Part shown: positions 1 through 5,329 of the stretch, piece by piece
Position numbering within the stretch: position 1 is the first letter of the stretch
How the letters are laid out: every line of letters starts with the position of its first letter
Origin: an uncultured Alphaproteobacteria bacterium
GTDB lineage: Bacteria; Pseudomonadota; Alphaproteobacteria; Reyranellales; Reyranellaceae
Assembly: GCA_903929895.1 (NCBI GenBank)
Contig: CAIYWM010000104.1
Coordinates: 1 to 5,715, forward strand
DNA: 5,715 bases
Direction: 5' to 3'
Notes under the pieces: generated by a model
What the model saw: the letters and a program-made list of their open reading frames with translations, nothing else
What the model was told of the DNA's origin: nothing
Database searches by the model: none
Translations under genes and position numbers: made by a program

Positions 1-185
1 AGGGACGCGATCCGAAGACGCTCAGCGTCACCGTGTTCGGCGCGCCCAACGATGCGGCGACGCTCGAGGGTTACGCCCGGGCCGGCATCCACAGCGCACT
101 GCTGGCGGTGCCGGACAAGAGCCGCGACGACATCCTAGCCTACCTCGACCGGGTGGCGCCGCTCGTCAAGGCCGCCGCCGCGTGA
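1..185 (+). CDS. LLM-class (probably F420-dependent) oxidoreductase, C-terminal fragment
   Basis: Only the last 60 residues are inside the window, read from base 3 to the TGA at 183-185; the gene starts to the left. The fragment begins GRDPKTLSVTVFGAPND and continues with a glycine-containing helix-strand unit (YARAGIHSALLAVPDKSRDDIL) and a short helix ending in an alanine run. This is the usual tail of LLM TIM-barrel oxidoreductases: a 'GRDP..L.VTVFG' strand, then 'YA.AGI....L.VP' and a final 'LD..A.LV' helix. The FMN/F420-binding and catalytic parts lie outside, so cofactor and substrate cannot be judged here. F420 use is inferred from the neighbouring fbiC and cofC. The stop overlaps the GTG of the next gene (GTGA), so the two are probably translated in a coupled way from one mRNA. 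The family call is fairly sure; any narrower function is unknown. Confidence 0.8.
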   Translation, partial: GRDPKTLSVTVFGAPNDAATLEGYARAGIHSALLAVPDKSRDDILAYLDRVAPLVKAAAA

Positions 186-1123
186 CCGTCGCCATCGGCC
201 TCGGGCTGATGGAGTTTCCGTTCGCCGGGGCCGGCGACTATTGGCGCTGGGTCGATCTCTGCGAGGCCGGCGGCGTCGATTCTCTGTGGCAGACCGATCG
301 TCTGGTCAGTCGCCAGCCGATCCTCGAGTGCCTGGCGACGATGGGCGCGCTGGCCGGGCGGACGCGGCGCCTGCGTTTCGGCATGAACGTGGTGTCCCTG
401 GGGCTGCGCGATCCGGTGCTGTTGGCCAAGCAATGCGCCACTATCGACGTGCTGTCGGAGGGTCGCCTGCTGCCCGGCTTCGGAATCGGCAGCCCGCAGG
501 GACCGGAATGGCAGGCGCTGGGCATCGATACCAAGACGCGTGGGCGGCGCACCGACGAGGCGCTGGAGATCATCGGCCGCCTGTGGCGCGAGGACGGCGT
601 CACCTTCGAGGGCCGGCACTTCCGGTTGCGCGACGCCTCGATCTCGCCCCGGCCGACGCGCGACGATCTGCCGATGTGGATCGGCGGCGGCACCGAGGCG
701 GCGATCCGGCGCACGGCCCGCTACGGCACCGGCTGGCAGGCCGGCGCCGAGCTGCCGGCCGATGCCGGCCGCCTCGTCGCCGCCATCAAGGCCGCCGCCG
801 CCGAGATCGGCCGCACCATCGACGACGACCATTACGGCGCCGCCTTCCCATTCTGCTTCGGCGACAGGGAAAGCGCCGTGGTGAGCGGCGCCATGGCCGC
901 CTACGCCAGGCGGACGGGCCGCGATCCGACGAACTACTTCGCGGTCGGCGATGCCGCGACCATCGTGTCGCGCATCGCCGAGTACGTCGCCGTCGGCGTC
1001 GAGAAGTTCATCCTGCGGCCGGTGGGGCCGGACGGCGAGACCGTGATCGCCCAGACGCGGCGGTTGATCGACGAAGTGCTGCCGCAGGTGTCGGCGCGGT
1101 GGCCGAAAAGAGGGACGTCATGA
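182..1123 (+). CDS. LLM-class flavin/F420-dependent oxidoreductase (313 aa)
   Basis: A complete luciferase-like monooxygenase-fold protein, expected to be a cytosolic TIM-barrel enzyme moving hydride to or from F420 (or FMN). Visible family marks are the first barrel strand VAIGLGLMEFPF (residues 3-14), the WVDLCEAGGVDSLWQTDR helix-strand unit (23-40), RLRFGMNVVSL (63-73), the phosphate-loop region IDVLSEGRLLPGFGIG (88-103), the GRRTDEALEIIGRLW helix (121-135) and PMWIGGGTEAAIRRTARYGTGW (164-185). Length (313 aa) is normal for the family. There is no signal peptide or membrane segment. The GTG at 182 is preferred because it keeps the first beta strand; the next start, ATG at 209, would cut it off. 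An AAGG at 168-171 lies about 10 nt upstream as a weak ribosome site, and GTGA overlap with the previous stop implies coupling. Its own TGA overlaps the next ATG. Substrate is unknown; F420 use is inferred from context. Confidence 0.92.
   Translation: MTVAIGLGLMEFPFAGAGDYWRWVDLCEAGGVDSLWQTDRLVSRQPILECLATMGALAGRTRRLRFGMNVVSLGLRDPVLLAKQCATIDVLSEGRLLPGFGIGSPQGPEWQALGIDTKTRGRRTDEALEIIGRLWREDGVTFEGRHFRLRDASISPRPTRDDLPMWIGGGTEAAIRRTARYGTGWQAGAELPADAGRLVAAIKAAAAEIGRTIDDDHYGAAFPFCFGDRESAVVSGAMAAYARRTGRDPTNYFAVGDAATIVSRIAEYVAVGVEKFILRPVGPDGETVIAQTRRLIDEVLPQVSARWPKRGTS
1109..1114 (+). promoter_or_regulatory. Ribosome binding site deciding the 1120 start
   Basis: AGAGGG lies five to six bases before the ATG at 1120, inside the last codons of the upstream LLM gene. 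It is the strongest Shine-Dalgarno match near this junction. It supports starting the third LLM gene at 1120 rather than at any codon of the long upstream open frame, and it suggests that the gene has some initiation of its own beyond simple coupling through ATGA. Confidence 0.7.
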
Positions 1124-1953
1124 AGATCGGCGCGGCGATGTTTTTCACCGACTACTCGATGATGCCGGGCGAACTGGCGCGGGCGCTCGAAGAGCGGGGG
1201 TTCGACTCGGTATGGGCGCCCGAGCACTCGCACATACCGCTCAGCCGCAAGACGCCGTTCCCGGGCGGCGGCGACCTGCCCAAGAAGTACTACGACGCCA
1301 TGGACCCGTTCGTGACCCTGACTGCAGCGGCGGCGGCGACCACGACGCTGAAGATAGGCACCGGCGTCTGCCTCGTGAACCAGCGCGATCCGATCCAGAC
1401 CGCCAAGGCGGTGGCTTCGCTCGACCTGCTGTCGGGCGGCCGCTTCCTGTTCGGCGTCGGCAACGGCTGGAACCAGGACGAGATGGAGAACCACGGCACG
1501 GTCTTCACGACGCGCCATAAGCTGGTGCGCGAGCGCATCGAGGCGATGAAGGCGCTCTGGACGAAGTCGACGGCCGAGTACCACGGCGAGATGGTCGCCT
1601 TCGATCCCGTCATGGCTTGGCCCAAGCCGGTGCAGAAGCCGCATCCGCCGATCCTGGTCGGCGGCGCCTTCCCGTGGGGGGCCCGCCGCGCCATCCGCTA
1701 CGGCAACGCCTGGATGCCGTTGCGCCGCCGCGAGGTGCGCGAGGTGCTGCCGCAGTTCCGCGACATGTGCTGCGACGCCGCTCTCGCGCCGCTGCCGGTG
1801 TCGATCTGGGAGGCGCGCGAGGACCTCGACTCTCTGAAGCGCGACCGCGACGCCGGCGTCGACCGGGTGATCGTCAGCCTCGACTCGGCCAAGGCGGACG
1901 TCATCCTGCCGCTGCTCGACCGCTGGGCGACGCTGATCGGCGCTCTGTCCTAG
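1120..1953 (+). CDS. LLM-class F420-dependent oxidoreductase, Rv2161c-like type (277 aa)
   Basis: A complete TIM-barrel oxidoreductase closest in pattern to the 'probable F420-dependent oxidoreductase, Rv2161c family' (TIGR03619-like). Visible marks: MKIGAAMFFTDYS (1-13), ALEERGFDSVWAPEHSHIP (22-40) followed by the insertion TPFPGGGDLPKKYYDAMDPF (45-64), LKIGTGVCLVNQRDPI (77-92), LDLLSGGRFLFGVGNGWNQDEMENHG (101-126), the ERIEAMKALW helix (138-147), and PKPVQKPHPPILVGG (168-182) before the barrel end. The open frame extends far upstream, but that part is a shadow of the preceding gene; the ATG at 1120 has a good AGAGGG ribosome site at 1109-1114 and overlaps the previous stop as ATGA. The protein is on the short side for the family, the C-terminal segment being compact (DVILPLLDRWATLIG) but without obvious truncation. 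It is the last gene of the LLM operon. Substrate unknown; cofactor F420 is inferred from family type and neighbours. Confidence 0.93.
   Translation: MKIGAAMFFTDYSMMPGELARALEERGFDSVWAPEHSHIPLSRKTPFPGGGDLPKKYYDAMDPFVTLTAAAAATTTLKIGTGVCLVNQRDPIQTAKAVASLDLLSGGRFLFGVGNGWNQDEMENHGTVFTTRHKLVRERIEAMKALWTKSTAEYHGEMVAFDPVMAWPKPVQKPHPPILVGGAFPWGARRAIRYGNAWMPLRRREVREVLPQFRDMCCDAALAPLPVSIWEAREDLDSLKRDRDAGVDRVIVSLDSAKADVILPLLDRWATLIGALS
1621..1665 (+). repeat. Left arm of a 45-bp near-identical inverted repeat (in an LLM gene)
   Basis: This segment encodes PKPVQKPHPPILVGG in the third LLM gene. Compared with the minus strand of 2337-2381 it matches at 42 of 45 bases by direct reading, with an uninterrupted 24-base run. 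Both arms occupy the same codon frame and the same motif of paralogous genes. The similarity is most simply conserved protein sequence plus strong codon bias, but it is still an inverted repeat at the DNA level. Confidence 0.75.
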
Positions 1954-2903
1954 ATCTTCGGCAGCACTTCGCGGCGGAAACGCTGCATCTCGCCCAGCAT
2001 TTCGTCGACCGAGCCGCCGGCGAAGCCGAAGTCGAGATGGCCGACGCCGAGATCGCGCAGGGTGCGGATGTCGGCGGCGATCTCGGCGGGCTGGCCAGAG
2101 AACAGCTGCCGCTCGCCGTCGTCGGCCTTGGCCGGCGCGCCCTCTCCGAACACCGTGACGCGCAGCGCCAGCCCGACCGCGCCGGCCGGGCGGCCCTCCT
2201 TGGCCCCCAGCGCGCGCAGCCGGGCGACCTGCGTGGCGAAGCGCTTGACGCTGTCGAGCGGGTTGGCCGGGTTGGTGCCGATCGGGTACCAGGCATCGCC
2301 CAGCCGCGCCGTGCGGCGCAATGCTGGCCCGCTCTCGCCGCCGACCCAGATCGGCGGATGCGGCTTCTGCACTGGCTTGGGGTCGAGCAGGATGTTGTCG
2401 AAGCGCACGTGCCGGCCGGCGAAGCGCGGCCTGGGGTTGGTCCACAGTTCCTTGAAGGCCAGCAGGTACTCGTCGGTGACCGTGCCCCGGGCGGCGAAAT
2501 CCGGCGCGTCGATCGCCTCAAACTCCTCCTTCAGCCAGCCGGCGCCGATGCCCAGCACCAGCCGGCCGCCCGACAGGACGTCGATCGAGGACAGCATCTT
2601 GGCCGTCAGTACGGCCGGCCGGTGAGGCACCACCATCACCGACGACACCAGGCGGAGCCGGCGGGTCTTGCCGGCCACGAACGCCATCTGGATCAACTGC
2701 TCGTGCCGCTCGGCGCGTGCGCCGGCCGGGAATTCACCGCTCGAGCTGTAGGGATATTTAGCCGTGATGTCGGTCGGAATGACGACATGGTCGCTGAAGG
2801 TCGCGTAGTCGAAGCCCATGGCCTCAGCCTCGACGACCAGCCGCACCATCTGGTCGGTTGCCGACATCGGGCCGGCGGTTGGCGCATTGAAGCCGATCTG
2901 CAT
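1950..2903 (-). CDS. LLM-class F420-dependent oxidoreductase (317 aa), convergent with the LLM operon
   Basis: A complete luciferase-like monooxygenase-fold enzyme. Visible marks: MQIGFNAPTAGP (1-12), VVEAEAMGFDYATFSDHVVIP (23-43), RLRLVSSVMVVPHRPAVLTAK (82-102), SIDVLSGGRLVLGIGAGWLKEEFEA (106-130), the LLAFKELW helix (147-154), PKPVQKPHPPIWVGGESGPALRRTARLGDAWYP (175-207) and a last unit IRTLRDLGVGHLDFGF (279-294). The pattern fits TIGR03619-like F420-dependent enzymes. An in-frame ATG 33 bases further upstream (2936) exists, but 2903 is preferred: AGGGGG sits 9 nt upstream, the protein then starts directly with the first barrel strand, and a possible -10 box overlaps the upstream ATG. Its stop shares CTAG with the stop of the operon gene on the other strand, and it is divergent from fbiC across 98 bp, so it may be controlled together with FO synthesis. 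Substrate unknown; F420 use inferred. Confidence 0.93.
   Translation of the reverse strand: MQIGFNAPTAGPMSATDQMVRLVVEAEAMGFDYATFSDHVVIPTDITAKYPYSSSGEFPAGARAERHEQLIQMAFVAGKTRRLRLVSSVMVVPHRPAVLTAKMLSSIDVLSGGRLVLGIGAGWLKEEFEAIDAPDFAARGTVTDEYLLAFKELWTNPRPRFAGRHVRFDNILLDPKPVQKPHPPIWVGGESGPALRRTARLGDAWYPIGTNPANPLDSVKRFATQVARLRALGAKEGRPAGAVGLALRVTVFGEGAPAKADDGERQLFSGQPAEIAADIRTLRDLGVGHLDFGFAGGSVDEMLGEMQRFRREVLPKI
2337..2381 (-). repeat. Right arm of the 45-bp near-identical inverted repeat (in the convergent LLM gene)
   Basis: On the minus strand this encodes PKPVQKPHPPIWVGG in the 317-aa LLM protein. The three differences from the left arm are one synonymous change in a Pro codon and two bases making Leu into Trp. 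The arms are separated by 671 bases that contain both convergent gene ends. Confidence 0.75.
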
Positions 2904-2912
2904 GTCTGGTTT

Positions 2913-2918
2913 CCCCCT
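2913..2918 (-). promoter_or_regulatory. Ribosome binding site deciding the 2903 start
   Basis: On the minus strand the sequence reads AGGGGG, followed by nine bases and then the ATG at 2903. No comparable purine-rich site precedes the alternative ATG at 2936, so this site selects the shorter, 317-aa form of the LLM protein. Confidence 0.7.
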
Positions 2919-2934
2919 GAAGAATGGCGGGGGC

Positions 2935-2940
2935 ATAGTA
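2935..2940 (-). promoter_or_regulatory. Possible -10 box for the leftward LLM gene
   Basis: Minus-strand TACTAT matches four of the six bases of the TATAAT consensus, including the first TA and last T. Initiation 6-8 bases downstream would leave a short leader containing the AGGGGG ribosome site. The matching -35 position (about 2958-2963) reads CAATCG, which is poor, so this is a weak candidate resting mainly on location. Confidence 0.22.
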
Positions 2941-2992
2941 CACGATGCGGCGCGCGGCGATTGCCGCTATCGTTGGCCTTGATGCGTTGTTC

Positions 2993-2997
2993 GAGGG
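2993..2997 (+). promoter_or_regulatory. Ribosome binding site deciding the fbiC start
   Basis: GAGGG ends four bases before the ATG at 3002. The spacing is slightly short but acceptable. The only other upstream in-frame ATG (2945) has no purine-rich site before it, so this favours the 774-aa form of FbiC over a 793-aa form. Confidence 0.55.
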
Positions 2998-3001
2998 TCT
3001 A

Positions 3002-5326
3002 ATGTCGGAACTTCCCAGGCTGATGGCAGAAGCCGCGCGGCTGCGCGACGAAGGTCACGGCCGGCTGATTTCCTACTCGCGCAAAGTCTTCATCCCGCTG
3101 ACCCGGCTGTGCCGTGATGTCTGCCACTACTGCGCTTTCGCCGAGGCGCCGACCGCGGGTCACGCGCCTTATCTGACCCCCGACGAGGTGCTGGCGATCG
3201 CCCGCGCCGGCGAGGCGGCCGGCTGCACCGAGGCGCTGTTCACGCTGGGCGACAAGCCGGAGCTGCGCTACGCTGCGGCGCGCGAGGCCCTGGCCGCGCT
3301 GGGGTACGCCACGACCATCGAGTACCTCGTCGCCATGTGCGCGCTGGTGCTGCGCGAGACCAGCCTGCTGCCGCACGCCAACCCCGGCGTCATGACGCGC
3401 GATGAGATCGCGGCGTTGCGCGCGGTGACGGCCAGCCAGGGTATCATGCTGGAATCGACCAGCGAGCGGCTGTGCGAGAAGGGCGGCGTCCACTACGGCT
3501 CGCCCGACAAGGCGCCGGCGGTGCGCCTCGAGACCCTGCGGCTGGCCGGCGAGCTCAAGGTGCCGTTCACCACCGGAATCCTGATCGGCATCGGCGAGAC
3601 GCGGGCCGAGCGGCTCGACGCGCTGCGCGCCATCCGCGACCTGCATGCGCGCTACGGCCACATCCAGGAAGTGATCGTTCAGAACTTCCGCGCCAAGTCC
3701 GACACCAGGCTGGCCGGCGCCGCCGAACCCGACCTCGACGAGCTGTGCTGGACCATCGCGCAGGCACGGTTGATTCTGGGTCCCGCGATGAGCATCCAGG
3801 CGCCGCCGAATCTGTCGCCGGGCGTCTATCAGCGACTGGTCGAGGCCGGTCTCAACGACTGGGGCGGCGTGTCGCCGGTGACGCCCGACCACGTCAATCC
3901 CGAAGCGCCGTGGCCGGCGGTCGAGGAACTGGCGCGGCGCAGCGCCGAGATGGGCAAGGTGCTGGTCAACCGCCTGGCGGTCTATTCGTCCTACGTGAAG
4001 GCGGCGGCCGAGTGGCTGGCGCCCGAGGTGGCGACGCGTGTGCGGCGGCTGTCTGACGCCGAGGGCCTGGCGCGCGACGACGACTGGGCGCCCGGCAACA
4101 CCGAGCCGCCGCGCGCGCCGCGGCCGATGCTGTCCGAGGTCGATGCCGGGCTGGCGCGCCTCGTCGAGCGCGCGACGGCGGGCGAGCGCATGGACACCGG
4201 CGCGATCGAGCGGCTGTTCGCGGCACGCGATGCCGACTACGCCCACGTCACCAGCGCCGCCGACCGGCTGCGCGCCGCGGTCAGCGGCGACGTCGTGCGC
4301 TATGTCGTCAACCGCAACATCAACTACACCAACATCTGCTACTTCCGCTGCAAGTTCTGCGCCTTCTCCCAGGGCGGCACGCACGAGGATCTGCGCGGCA
4401 AGCCGTACGACCTCGCGCTCGAGGAAGTGGCGCGACGGGCCCGCGAGGCGTGGGACCGCGGTGCTACCGAGGTCTGCCTTCAGGGCGGCATCCATCCCGA
4501 CTACACGGGCGAGACCTACGAGGCGATTTGCCGGGCGATCAAGCAGGCGGTGCCCGAGATGCATATCCACGCCTTCTCGCCGCTTGAGGTGACGCAGGGC
4601 GCGATGACCATGCAGGCGTCGCTGCCGGAGTTCCTGAAGCGCCTGAAGGACGCTGGCCTGGGCACGCTGCCGGGCACGGCGGCCGAGATCCTCGACGACG
4701 AGGTGCGGGCGATCATCTGTCCCGACAAGATCGACACCCGGCAGTGGCTTGACGTGCAGCGCGCCGCGCACGGCCAGGGGCTGCGCACGACCTCGACCAT
4801 CATGTACGGCCATGTCGAGGCGCCGCTCAACTGGGCGCGCCACCTGCTGGCGTTGCGGGACTTGCAGGCCGAGACCGGCGGTTTCACGGAGTTCGTGCCG
4901 CTGCCCTTCGTGCATATGGAGGCGCCGATGTACCGCCAGGGCCTGGCGCGGCGCGGCCCGACCTTCCGCGAAGCGGTGATCATGCATTCGGTGGCGCGGC
5001 TGGTGCTCAATCCGCTGATCTCCAACATCCAGACCTCGTGGGTCAAGATGGGTCCGGCCGGCGCGGCGCTGGCCCTGCAGGCCGGCGCCAACGACCTCGG
5101 CGGCACGCTGATGAACGAGAGCATCTCGCGCGCCGCCGGCACGCAGCACGGCCAGGAATTCCCGCCGGAGGAGATGGAGCACCTGATCCGCTCGATCGGC
5201 CGCGTGCCGCGGCAACGCACCACCGCCTATGGCGAGGTTCCGGCCGACCGCCGCGCCGCCTCGTTCAACGCGCCCGAGCTGGCGCCGATCGTTCAGACGG
5301 CGCCGCGCAAGCGGGCGACGGTCTAG
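3002..5326 (+). CDS. fbiC: Bifunctional FO synthase FbiC (CofG-CofH fusion, radical SAM)
   Basis: Makes FO (7,8-didemethyl-8-hydroxy-5-deazariboflavin), the chromophore of F420, in the cytosol. By family knowledge, the CofH half joins a tyrosine-derived 4-hydroxybenzyl group to 5-amino-6-ribitylaminouracil and the CofG half closes the deazaflavin ring; each uses its own [4Fe-4S] cluster and S-adenosylmethionine. Both halves are intact here. The N-terminal CofG half (about 1-360) has the cluster motif CRDVCHYC with Cys37, Cys41 and Cys44, then FTLGDKPE (80-87), IGIGET (195-200), SIQAPPNLSP (264-273) and LNDWGGVSP (284-292). A short Pro/Arg-rich linker lies near 362-378. The C-terminal CofH half has CYFRCKFC with Cys446, Cys450 and Cys453, then LQGGIHP (493-499), FVPLPFVHME (631-640) and TSWVKMGP (678-685). 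The 774-aa length is somewhat shorter than mycobacterial FbiC, mainly at the N-terminus. Start chosen at 3002 because of the GAGGG site; 2945 is the alternative (+19 aa). It converges with cofC, 3 bp away. Confidence 0.97.
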   Translation: MSELPRLMAEAARLRDEGHGRLISYSRKVFIPLTRLCRDVCHYCAFAEAPTAGHAPYLTPDEVLAIARAGEAAGCTEALFTLGDKPELRYAAAREALAALGYATTIEYLVAMCALVLRETSLLPHANPGVMTRDEIAALRAVTASQGIMLESTSERLCEKGGVHYGSPDKAPAVRLETLRLAGELKVPFTTGILIGIGETRAERLDALRAIRDLHARYGHIQEVIVQNFRAKSDTRLAGAAEPDLDELCWTIAQARLILGPAMSIQAPPNLSPGVYQRLVEAGLNDWGGVSPVTPDHVNPEAPWPAVEELARRSAEMGKVLVNRLAVYSSYVKAAAEWLAPEVATRVRRLSDAEGLARDDDWAPGNTEPPRAPRPMLSEVDAGLARLVERATAGERMDTGAIERLFAARDADYAHVTSAADRLRAAVSGDVVRYVVNRNINYTNICYFRCKFCAFSQGGTHEDLRGKPYDLALEEVARRAREAWDRGATEVCLQGGIHPDYTGETYEAICRAIKQAVPEMHIHAFSPLEVTQGAMTMQASLPEFLKRLKDAGLGTLPGTAAEILDDEVRAIICPDKIDTRQWLDVQRAAHGQGLRTTSTIMYGHVEAPLNWARHLLALRDLQAETGGFTEFVPLPFVHMEAPMYRQGLARRGPTFREAVIMHSVARLVLNPLISNIQTSWVKMGPAGAALALQAGANDLGGTLMNESISRAAGTQHGQEFPPEEMEHLIRSIGRVPRQRTTAYGEVPADRRAASFNAPELAPIVQTAPRKRATV

Positions 5327-5329
5327 CCG

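Larger units (their letters stand above)
2904..3001. promoter_or_regulatory. Divergent intergenic region between an LLM gene and fbiC
   Basis: These 98 bases are the only substantial non-coding stretch in the window and must carry the signals for the leftward LLM gene and, unless it is read through from elsewhere, for fbiC. The part around 2911-2945 is less GC-rich than its surroundings. On the minus strand TACTAT (2935-2940) resembles a sigma70 -10 box and would give a leader of roughly 25 bases to the ATG at 2903; no good -35 box is seen 16-18 bases further out. For fbiC I see no convincing -10/-35 pair. No clear operator palindrome or riboswitch-like structure was recognised. The function is inferred from position. 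Confidence 0.4.

Noticed and set aside
739..770. GC-rich repeated GCCGGC-type words that look like a stem-loop
   Set aside because: They lie in coding sequence and reflect Gly/Ala/Pro-rich codons; similar words occur all over the window.
241..1119. Upstream extension of the 277-aa LLM gene (the frame is open from 241)
   Set aside because: This part lies wholly inside the preceding LLM gene in another frame and translates to Arg-rich nonsense. The ATG at 1120 has a good ribosome site and starts the first barrel strand.
1940..1965. Hairpin terminators at the two convergent junctions (also 5320-5340)
   Set aside because: I found no GC-rich stem followed by a T-run at either place.
934..2445. 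A 503-codon minus-strand open frame across three LLM genes
   Set aside because: It spans two genes on opposite strands, has Arg/Ala/His-rich composition and no recognisable motif; it is a GC-driven shadow.
2904..2936. Upstream ATG (2936) as start of the minus-strand LLM gene
   Set aside because: It would add MPPPFFRGKPD before the first barrel strand, has no Shine-Dalgarno site, and overlaps the only plausible -10 box.
2945..3001. Upstream ATG (2945) as start of fbiC
   Set aside because: It has no ribosome site and would add 19 residues not recognisable as part of the family; 3002 with GAGGG is better. It cannot be fully excluded.
1617..3002. A 461-codon plus-strand open frame crossing the convergent junction
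   Set aside because: It overlaps the end of one LLM gene and all of the minus-strand LLM gene, with no coherent protein pattern and no ribosome site.
2999..5215. A 738-codon open frame on the minus strand covering nearly all of fbiC
   Set aside because: Its product is a low-complexity mix of Arg, His, Gly, Ala and Leu with no domain pattern, while the plus strand encodes an unmistakable FbiC. Long antisense frames are expected in GC-rich DNA.
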